Assembly (NCBI GenBank): GCA_964530215.1
Contig: CAZHAJ010000038.1
Coordinates: 1-13,549, forward strand
Length of the DNA stretch: 13,549 nt
Direction of reading: 5' to 3'
Origin: JAAXTT01 sp964530215
Lineage (GTDB): Bacteria; Bacillota; Desulfotomaculia; Desulfotomaculales; Desulfocucumaceae
Program-made: the position numbers and the translations under genes
Notes under the pieces: model-generated
What the model was told of the DNA's origin: nothing
What the model saw: only the letters and a program-made list of their open reading frames with translations
Databases searched by the model: none
Part shown: positions 7,882 to 13,549 of the stretch, piece after piece
Layout: the number at the start of each line of letters is the position of its first letter
Numbering within the stretch: position 1 is the first letter of the stretch

Positions 7882-10146
7882 TTACTGCTGTTCCAAAACC
7901 AGATATATTAATGGCGTAATTCCAAAAATCATTGCCGTAGCAGCTGACACAACTCCGGAATCATTAAAAATTAACGCAGTACCGCTTCCCACAGTTACCC
8001 CTATCAAACCTATAAAAACATACGGGAATTTCCTTTTAATGCTCTCCATAACTCCGGTGGGTCGATAAAAAAGAACTCCCATTATCCCTATGCTGGCCAA
8101 TAAGACCCTGCTCCAGATAGTGTATTTTATTAATTTAATATTCATCTCAATCTTTCTGCCAATAATATTAACAACCTGTTCCCAGTTGCCACCATAAATT
8201 ATCATTGAGGCAGTTCTGCCAATATGAGATTGATATTCTGCCGGTCTGGAAATATCATAAGCAATTAATGATATTAATAACATTATAATCCCTAAAATAA
8301 ATACCACAATATTTTTCCAGGAAAACCTGATTTTCAGAAAAAGCAAAATCGCAAGCAAAAAAGAAGTTGACGCTGCAATTAATCCACCCACATTGGTTCC
8401 AAGCTGTGGTGCGGATACCAGAAGAATCACTACCAGATAAACAACGCAGGTTAGAATAATCATTGACCTGCGTCTTTGTTCACAATCATTAACGATAACG
8501 GCGGTGCCCATCAATGTGGAGCCGATAAGCACTCCCATATACTCATTGCCCAACCCATAAAATCTGGCTCCCGCTATGGGATCATACCCTAAAATCGAAG
8601 CCTTCTGCAGGTATGAACCGGTGGCAATGTCTAATGATATAGCGGCCGAGGTAACAAGACATACCAAAAGAAGAGGAGATAGGTTTCTGTTTTTTTTATT
8701 CAATCCCACCAGGGCCATTACTATCAGCATGGTAGTAACCAGCAGTTCTGCAGCACTGACAAATATCCCTGCCGGCGGAAGCAATGGTATAATCAATAAA
8801 GCCAAAGGTACAGACATTATCCACAGTAATACCCACTTATATTTTTTTCTTCCATTAAAACGCAAAAACAATAAAACAAACAAAAAACTTAAAACAATAA
8901 TCTGAAATAGCACATATCCCTTCAAAATATAAGGTCTTAGTTCATACGTATTGCTCAGCACTTCATGCATTTTACTAATTACAGAAACATCAATTCCCCC
9001 CGGTATGACTCTGACCGGTTCACCCATAAAGATTGATTCGGATTTAATTCCGATAAATTTTAGAACAGTGGGTGCAATATCCAAATTTTTTATTATCCCT
9101 GGTCTTTTGGTGCTGGGAGAGGTAACAATACCCTGCTCTATCGGTCCCCCATAAAAAGCCACCGGTGACAACTTATCCTTTTTATCAATATTATTCTCAC
9201 CGGGAACAGTGGACAGCAAAATTACCAGGTCACTTTCGGGATCAATCTGCTGAAGCAATTTATCCATAAAGCAGTCAATATAGCCCATGGTATTCCTCCG
9301 CCATTTGCTCCACTCGTCTTCCGCCATGTACTCACGTACATCCCTTAACCTTGACAGATCCCCAATATTAACCCCGATGAGTCTGACGTCATCAGGCAAA
9401 GAGTTTATTTCTTCTAGCAATTTATGATAATCTGTGATCCACTCTCCGGGAAATTGGTTATCCTTTTTCAAAACATTTCTGTCAATTAAACCGGTATCTA
9501 TGTAACCCTGATTATCCATTATCATTGTAACTACAGGTCTTCTAGGTCCGTTAATACTATCGCAGTTGCCGAAAACCGCGGTGCTAAGACCCCTTCCCCG
9601 CAATGCTGTTCCCATAGCTCCCGGAAAAACAGGATATTTTAGATCTCGGTTTACAAATTTGATTTTTTCAATATCGGAATAAACAATAAAACCTTCCGGA
9701 GGAACTCGTCCCGTCCACTGCCGATATTTTATTGTAGCTTTATCACCATTCAGATCTTCTTCATCATCTTTTATTGACGACGAAGGAGACGGCGCAATTA
9801 TGTGGGCACCGGCACCGAGGGTAGCATATGAGTTTTCCAGATTGATTAGTCCCCCGGTATTTACATTTATAAGACCCGAGGCACCTGAAGAGAAAACTCT
9901 TCCCAAATTGGGAGGCAGTTCTTTTATATCCTCTATACCAAGGTAATCCACCACAATTATATAAACTTTGCCAGAGTCACCTTTTGGGGCTATAATCTCC
10001 CTTGCCTTTTCTCTGTGTCCTGGAAAAACTATGTCAACAGTGGAATCCCAAATAAAAATTCTACCCAACAATAAAAAAATTATCGGAACAATAACAGCTA
10101 AAATAAAAGCAGCATTTTTTTGCAAATACCTCACTCCAAAATCCAT
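7882..10146 (-). CDS. Uncharacterised AlkP-like domain plus polytopic membrane protein
   Basis: A protein of about 754 residues with unusual architecture. It has one N-terminal membrane segment (about 12-32), a large predicted extracytoplasmic domain (about 35-400), and then about ten or eleven hydrophobic helices to the C-terminus. The soluble part resembles alkaline-phosphatase/phosphodiesterase folds: IIVVDYLGIEDI where family members have the first metal Asp, ENSYATLGAGAH near the usual nucleophile loop, and NLDIAPTVLKFIGI like the DIAPTIL motif. The usual D-H-G metal motif seems replaced by VPGENN, so catalysis is doubtful. The membrane part has distinctive conserved-looking stretches, YGLGNEYMG, SAPQLGTNVGG and FNDSGVVSAA. 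The ATG overlaps the glycosyltransferase stop (TGATG) without a good ribosome site, indicating translational coupling; a TTG at 10149 is an alternative start. The role is unknown, presumably in envelope glycans. Confidence 0.75.
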   Translation of the reverse strand: MDFGVRYLQKNAAFILAVIVPIIFLLLGRIFIWDSTVDIVFPGHREKAREIIAPKGDSGKVYIIVVDYLGIEDIKELPPNLGRVFSSGASGLINVNTGGLINLENSYATLGAGAHIIAPSPSSSIKDDEEDLNGDKATIKYRQWTGRVPPEGFIVYSDIEKIKFVNRDLKYPVFPGAMGTALRGRGLSTAVFGNCDSINGPRRPVVTMIMDNQGYIDTGLIDRNVLKKDNQFPGEWITDYHKLLEEINSLPDDVRLIGVNIGDLSRLRDVREYMAEDEWSKWRRNTMGYIDCFMDKLLQQIDPESDLVILLSTVPGENNIDKKDKLSPVAFYGGPIEQGIVTSPSTKRPGIIKNLDIAPTVLKFIGIKSESIFMGEPVRVIPGGIDVSVISKMHEVLSNTYELRPYILKGYVLFQIIVLSFLFVLLFLRFNGRKKYKWVLLWIMSVPLALLIIPLLPPAGIFVSAAELLVTTMLIVMALVGLNKKNRNLSPLLLVCLVTSAAISLDIATGSYLQKASILGYDPIAGARFYGLGNEYMGVLIGSTLMGTAVIVNDCEQRRRSMIILTCVVYLVVILLVSAPQLGTNVGGLIAASTSFLLAILLFLKIRFSWKNIVVFILGIIMLLISLIAYDISRPAEYQSHIGRTASMIIYGGNWEQVVNIIGRKIEMNIKLIKYTIWSRVLLASIGIMGVLFYRPTGVMESIKRKFPYVFIGLIGVTVGSGTALIFNDSGVVSAATAMIFGITPLIYLVLEQQ

Positions 10147-11355
10147 CAAATCTGCTTATAATAAAGGTTTTGGTAAACTTCTTCTGTTTTTTTAACCATT
10201 TTATCCACCGAAAATCTTTCTTTTAAAATCTCACCACTTTGGCTACCCATATATTTTGACCTCTCAGGATTACTGAGTAAGTCCTTGATAGCTGTTGATA
10301 GTGCCGATACACTCTTTGCCTTGACCAATAATCCATTTCTGCCATTTTCAATCACTTCCGGAATACCCCCTACTTCTGTTGCTACCACAGGGCATTGGGC
10401 TTGTAACGCCTCCAACACAGTTAACGGCAGTCCCTCGGTTAATGAAGCCAGAACAAAAACATCTGAAATATCCATAATTGAATCAATATCCATCCTGTTA
10501 CCCACAAAAAAAATTTTACCCATTAAGTTCAGACTCATGGACAAATTTTCCAGGTCCTTTTTTAATGGACCGTCTCCCACCACTAAAAAAACTACATCTT
10601 TATATTCTTTCATAACTTCTGCGGCAGATCTTACAAAATAAGCTACACCTTTTTGTGGCGCCAATCTCGCCACTGTTGTTATAATTTTTTTGTTTTCCGG
10701 AATTCCAAGCTCCTTCAGCAATAGGTTTTTATCTTTTTTGTTATGATTAATGTTCTGACTTATGCCGTTATATATCGTAATTACTTTATCTTGTTTAACT
10801 TTTACTTCTTCAACGAACTCCTTATTCAAATTATTAGATACCGTGATAATCTTCTGAGTAAATTTAGACAGAAGCAGTTCAGATAATATACATACATTTT
10901 TTTTGTAGACGGGATGCATACTTTGGAGCACAGAGCCGTGAACTGTCATTACGATAATGGGTATACCGGAAAGCAACGCAGCTATTCGACCCAACAGGCC
11001 TGCCTTAAAACTGTGAACATGAACAATATCCGGACGAGAAATCCTAAGAAAAGAGATAAGTCGTTTTATTGTGTCAATGTCTTTATATATATCCAGTTCT
11101 TCCACAATTTCGTCTCTCATGTTTTGATGAATGACCAGCGAAATATAGCGTGTCAGCAAATCGGCGGGATTGNNNNNNNNNNATTTCAATGGACTTAATT
11201 CCTTTTTTTTTAATAGACTCTGCCATGGGACCTGATGGACAAATCACCAGGTGGTGGAATTTTTCTTGATTAGAATTAATAACAAGCTCCATCAAATGAT
11301 TTTTCATGCCCCCTGTGGCAGTCCTTATGATATGAACTATTTTAACCTTAGCCAT
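10146..11355 (-). CDS. GT4-family glycosyltransferase, interrupted by an assembly gap
   Basis: A glycosyltransferase of the GT4/GT-B fold that likely moves a sugar from a nucleotide donor onto a lipid or glycan acceptor at the inner membrane face. The N-terminal part (11355-11183) has the acceptor-side IRTATGGMKNH motif; the rest has RPDIVHVHSFKAGLLGR, APQKGV, VVGDGP and the donor-site EGLPLTVLE (E-x7-E) with GGIPEVIENG. A run of ten N (11173-11182) plus about 61 odd bases splits the frame. If 11107-11182 is removed, using the repeated ATTTC as a duplicated target site, the gene joins in frame as 377 residues, the normal family length. A GGAGG site seven bases before the ATG supports the start. 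Confidence 0.88.
11107..11187. mobile_element. Possible remnant or end of an insertion, partly replaced by Ns
   Basis: The plus-strand pentamer ATTTC occurs at 11107-11111 and again at 11183-11187, directly after the N run. Between them are 61 read bases (11112-11172) and ten N. The 61 bases translate in the gene frame to residues that do not fit a GT4 protein, and are more GC-rich than their surroundings. Deleting one ATTTC copy and the intervening DNA restores a continuous glycosyltransferase. This is what an insertion sequence with a 5-bp target duplication, collapsed during assembly, would look like. No terminal inverted repeat can be tested because the other end is hidden in the Ns. Confidence 0.4.
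11173..11182. other. Assembly gap (10 N)
   Basis: Ten undetermined bases lie inside the glycosyltransferase gene. The frame changes across the gap as written, and the true gap length is unknown, so the protein cannot be read through it. Confidence 1.
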
Positions 11356-11387
11356 TGAATGCCTCCGATGAAAATTTATACAGCATT

Positions 11388-11416
11388 TTTATATTATTTC
11401 CCCAAATCATAGGCAA
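11388..11416 (-). promoter_or_regulatory. Candidate promoter of the glycosyltransferase operon
   Basis: On the minus strand TTGCCT (11411-11416) is separated by 17 bp from TATAAA (11388-11393), placing the start of transcription roughly 25 bp upstream of the glycosyltransferase ATG. It lies just beyond the ferredoxin terminator, which makes an independent promoter likely. Confidence 0.55.
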
Positions 11417-11446
11417 CACTCATAACACTTAGCGGATTTAATATAT

Positions 11447-11477
11447 AAAAAAAACTGCTGATAATAATTTCAGCAGT
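11447..11477 (-). terminator. Terminator of the ferredoxin gene
   Basis: An 8-bp perfect stem (ACTGCTGA pairing with TCAGCAGT, minus strand) encloses an AT-rich loop and is followed by eight T on the minus strand. It lies about 60 bp beyond the ferredoxin stop. A second small hairpin, CCCAAA (11496-11501) with TTTGGG (11510-11515), lies between the stop and this terminator. Confidence 0.85.
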
Positions 11478-11537
11478 GGAAACAAATAAAGATTTCCCAA
11501 ACTTTTATATTTGGGTGTCTTAATTAATTATTTTTGT

Positions 11538-11726
11538 TTATTGTTCAGATATAGCATTAGTAGGGCAGCTTTCCATCGCTTCATTCACTTGTTCCTCTAA
11601 TTCTGCCGCAATTTCACCTTCAGCTGCCTGAGCTTTCTCATCGTCATTCCAGTCAAAGACTTCCGGGCATATATCCACACATGCCCCACAGCTTATACAA
11701 AGATCTTGGTCAACTACTACTTTCAT
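11538..11726 (-). CDS. Small single-cluster [4Fe-4S] ferredoxin
   Basis: A 62-residue soluble, acidic electron carrier. Cluster ligands are C10-x2-C13-x2-C16 near the N-terminus and C54 (SCPTNAI) near the C-terminus, the arrangement of one-cluster ferredoxins of the Desulfovibrio/Thermotoga type. An extra Cys20 is present, at a position where related proteins hold a disulfide partner or remnant of the second cluster. The second CxxCxxC motif is absent. The ribosome site GGGAGG lies eight bases before the ATG. It is flanked by its own promoter and terminator, is divergent from the OFA transporter, and has no dedicated redox partner beside it, so a general low-potential electron role is most likely. 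Confidence 0.93.
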   Translation of the reverse strand: MKVVVDQDLCISCGACVDICPEVFDWNDDEKAQAAEGEIAAELEEQVNEAMESCPTNAISEQ

Positions 11727-11772
11727 TTTAATAACCTCCCGTTTAATTAAAAATCAGTTTGCAGCTTATAAA

Positions 11773-11801
11773 ATTATGCCAGGAAATTTGCTTAATGGCA
11801 A
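11773..11801 (-). promoter_or_regulatory. Promoter of the ferredoxin gene
   Basis: On the minus strand TTGCCA (11796-11801) and CATAAT (11773-11778) are spaced by 17 bp. A short palindrome, TTTGC-6-GCAAA (11788-11803), overlaps the -35 box and could be a repressor or activator site. Confidence 0.65.
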
Positions 11802-11846
11802 ATCAAACTTTAACTTAAATAATACTAAATTATTTCCTCCAACTAC

Positions 11847-11876
11847 TTGACCAATTCGTATTTTGCGGTGTATTCT
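11847..11876 (+). promoter_or_regulatory. Candidate promoter of the OFA transporter
   Basis: TTGACC (11847-11852) is followed after 18 bp by TATTCT (11871-11876). Transcription would begin near 11883, just before the 11-bp inverted repeat in the leader. The -10 box is imperfect, so this is a moderate-confidence call. Confidence 0.5.
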
Positions 11877-11890
11877 TTTCTATGGTGTTT

Positions 11891-11926
11891 ATTCTAAAAG
11901 CTAAAGTAATCTTCTGCTTTTAGAAT
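11891..11926 (+). promoter_or_regulatory. Inverted repeat in the leader of the OFA transporter
   Basis: A perfect 11-bp inverted repeat, ATTCTAAAAGC (11891-11901) and GCTTTTAGAAT (11916-11926), is separated by 14 bp and ends 18 bp before the AGGAGG site. It could act as an RNA hairpin controlling the leader or as an operator for a dimeric regulator. A terminator is less likely because only a short T run follows. Confidence 0.6.
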
Positions 11927-11957
11927 AATATTTTCTCATTATTTAGGAGGTAAAAAA

Positions 11958-13199
11958 ATGTCTGAACAAGTCACCAGAAGGTGGCCCGTGGTACTGGGAA
12001 CTTTGACAGTAGTCCCCTGCCTGGGCGCTGTGTACGCATGGAGTGTATTCTCCAAGCCTGTACAAAGTCTTTTTGGGGCACAGTTAGGTGTTGATCCAGC
12101 CACCCTAACCACCCCGGTTGGAAGAATCTTCTCCATCGTTATTCTAATGTTTGCAGTATCTGCTTTAATCGCAGGAAAACTGCAGGATCGACTTGGACCC
12201 CGCTGGATAACTTTTATCGGCGGTATTTTACTGGGAGGAGGACTGATCCTGGCCAGTAAAGCTCAGTCTGTAACACAGCTCCAGATTTATTATGGTGTGG
12301 TTGCAGGTTCTGGACTCGGTTTTGGATATGTCTGTCCTCTGGCTACATGTGTAAAGTGGTTCCCTGACAGAAAAGGTCTTATCACTGGTGTTGCTGTCGG
12401 TGGTATGGGTGCAGGCTCCACTATCTTCGCACCCTTGGCAAAGTATTTAATTGACGTTAAAGGTGTTATGCCTACTTTTGCAATTCTCGGTGTTATATTT
12501 TTTATTCTTATATCAGTAGGCTCACAATTTCTAAAAAACCCACCCCCTGGGTTCAAACCTGCCGGCTGGGAACCTCCCAAAGATACAGCAGGTAAAGGTA
12601 CTGTAGATTTCACTATGGGACAAATGCTTTCTACCCCACAATTTTATATTATCTGGATCATGTTCCTACTTGGCTGCACCGCAGCATTGATGGTATACGG
12701 TCTAGCCTCACCTGTTGGACAGCAAATTGCCGGACTTACTGTAGCCCAAGCAACCGGGGTGGTAGCAATAATGGGTCTGTTAAACTCTGGTGGACGTCTA
12801 TTTTGGGGTGGCATATCCGACAAACTGGGCAGAATGCGCACCCTATCAGTTGTATTCATAGTATGTGCCTTTGCAATGTTCTTACTTATGAATGCCAGCG
12901 GATATGTAATATTCCTTACTGCCTCCAGCCTTGTTGCCCTTAGCCTTGGTGGATTTATGGCCACTTTCCCCGCCACAACAGCGGATTTTTATGGCTCTAA
13001 AAATCTTGGCGGCAATTACGGCTTAGTGTATCTGGCTTATGGATTTGGTGCAGTTACCGGTATGGAGTTGGGTACAAGATTTTTGGCAACAAACATTAAT
13101 ACAGCTTTTATCATATCAGCTGTCCTTTGTCTTATTGGTTCAGCCATGGCTTTTGTAACAAAACCGCCAGTTTTAAAAACCAATACAGACAATAAGTAA
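11958..13199 (+). CDS. OFA-family MFS transporter (oxalate/formate antiporter type)
   Basis: A 413-residue inner-membrane carrier with about 12 membrane helices, of the oxalate:formate antiporter family within the MFS. Visible features are the N-terminal GAVYAWSVFSKP (23-34), MFS motif A GKLQDRLGPR (73-82), the family block CVKWFPDRKGLITGVAVGGMGAG (131-153), a cytoplasmic loop around 193-220, and the second-half motif GGRLFWGGISDKLGR (278-292) with Arg280. In the helix-11 segment NYGLVYLAYGFGAV the place where I recall OxlT having a lysine appears to be Tyr361, so oxalate need not be the substrate; another carboxylate is possible. AGGAGG seven bases before the ATG fixes the start. It stands alone, with a leader hairpin and a strong terminator. 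The nearest gene, a ferredoxin, is divergent. Confidence 0.9.
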   Translation: MSEQVTRRWPVVLGTLTVVPCLGAVYAWSVFSKPVQSLFGAQLGVDPATLTTPVGRIFSIVILMFAVSALIAGKLQDRLGPRWITFIGGILLGGGLILASKAQSVTQLQIYYGVVAGSGLGFGYVCPLATCVKWFPDRKGLITGVAVGGMGAGSTIFAPLAKYLIDVKGVMPTFAILGVIFFILISVGSQFLKNPPPGFKPAGWEPPKDTAGKGTVDFTMGQMLSTPQFYIIWIMFLLGCTAALMVYGLASPVGQQIAGLTVAQATGVVAIMGLLNSGGRLFWGGISDKLGRMRTLSVVFIVCAFAMFLLMNASGYVIFLTASSLVALSLGGFMATFPATTADFYGSKNLGGNYGLVYLAYGFGAVTGMELGTRFLATNINTAFIISAVLCLIGSAMAFVTKPPVLKTNTDNK

Positions 13200-13250
13200 C
13201 CAATTATTTAACAACAGAAGGTATTAAACTCTTATATAAAGACTTTTCTC

Positions 13251-13291
13251 AACTGTGATCAACATTAAAATGTTGGTCACAGTTGTTTTTT
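13251..13291 (+). terminator. Terminator of the OFA transporter
   Basis: A 15-bp stem with one wobble pair (13251-13265 with 13270-13284) and a 4-nt loop is followed by GTTTTTT. It lies about 50 bp after the transporter stop and is the strongest terminator in the window. Confidence 0.9.
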
Positions 13292-13320
13292 GGCTGGTAG
13301 ACCACAATAAGGGGCGTTAA

Positions 13321-13349
13321 AGAGGAATACAGAAGTCAGAAGCCAGAAT
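13321..13349 (-). repeat. 29-bp heptad repeat, right inverted copy
   Basis: These bases are the exact reverse complement of 195-223. On the minus strand they again read as the (A/C)TTCTGN heptad series. The copy lies 30 bp after the transporter terminator in the gene-free right end. Confidence 0.75.
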
Positions 13350-13413
13350 TTTAAGAAGTGACTTTCTGTCAATTGTTTAGGTAGAACCCCCATATGGAGA
13401 GTAAATGTGGTCA

Positions 13414-13523
13414 GCGTGTGTGGGTTTCAGTCCGGACAAAGTTACTTTGGTTGAAAGTCCTCCCCCTTCATGCAAGAGTTACCTTTCTATGCAAACATCA
13501 TATATAAAATTCTTGCTCTGAAC
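13414..13523 (+). repeat. Dispersed repeat element A, right copy
   Basis: Direct-orientation counterpart of 73-181. The TTTCA block (13425-13429) can pair with TGAAA (13452-13456). The intervening segment is longer than in the left copy and holds its own CAAAG-TTA-CTTTG hairpin (13437-13449) and the palindrome GTCCGGAC (13430-13437). It is followed by the shared CCTCCCCC, TCATGCAAGA and AAAATTCTTG blocks. No gene is visible in 13292-13549. Confidence 0.55.
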
Positions 13524-13549
13524 CTCTCAAAGTTCCTGACCCCAAAAGC

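Noticed and set aside
12290..12976. Minus-strand open frames inside the transporter gene
   Set aside because: They are antisense to a well-recognised membrane protein and show low-complexity composition without ribosome sites.
188..13349. Composite transposon bounded by the 29-bp inverted repeats
   Set aside because: The enclosed genes are housekeeping-like, no transposase or recombinase lies between the repeats, and element A is in direct rather than inverted orientation.

Overview
The window looks like chromosomal DNA of an AT-rich, anaerobic, respiring Firmicute of the Clostridia, probably Peptococcaceae/Desulfotomaculum-like. The reasons are strong AGGAGG-type ribosome binding sites, selA/selB, a menaquinone methyltransferase, a small clostridial-type ferredoxin, an OFA-family transporter and an archaeal/Gram-positive-type short AdoMet decarboxylase. 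The taxon is an inference from gene content and style, not from a marker gene.

Layout. Almost everything is on the minus strand. Read in that direction from the right: a 62-residue ferredoxin (11726-11538) has its own promoter and terminator. Next is a probable operon of a GT4 glycosyltransferase (11355-10146, interrupted by a 10-N assembly gap), a large protein with an alkaline-phosphatase-like domain and a polytopic membrane domain (10146-7882, stop/start overlap TGATG), and a fumarylacetoacetate-hydrolase-family protein (7818-7066). speD (6932-6546) follows as a single gene with a very good promoter and a clear terminator. The last block is five tightly spaced genes: a divergent prenyl-synthetase-like protein (6426-5626), menG (5614-4871), selA (4809-3391), selB (3387-1462) and a MidA/NDUFAF7-type methyltransferase (1401-262). 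The only plus-strand gene is an OFA-family MFS transporter (11958-13199), divergent from the ferredoxin and ended by a strong terminator.

How the genes fit together. The left block combines menaquinone maturation (menG and perhaps its prenyl-synthetase-like neighbour), selenocysteine insertion (SelA makes Sec-tRNA, SelB delivers it) and a predicted respiratory-complex assembly methyltransferase. This suits an anaerobe with selenoenzymes and a quinone-linked electron chain. The glycosyltransferase plus AlkP-like membrane protein pair looks like an undescribed envelope-glycan function. No tRNA-Sec, rRNA, CRISPR array or intact insertion sequence is visible.

Both ends of the window (1-261 and 13292-13549) are gene-free and carry two related repeat families: an approximately 110-bp element in direct orientation, and a 29-bp identical heptad repeat in inverted orientation. 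The best leads are these terminal repeats, an apparent 5-bp target duplication around the N gap that exactly restores the glycosyltransferase reading frame, the loss of both Asp-rich motifs in the prenyl-synthetase-like gene, and the AlkP-like membrane protein.
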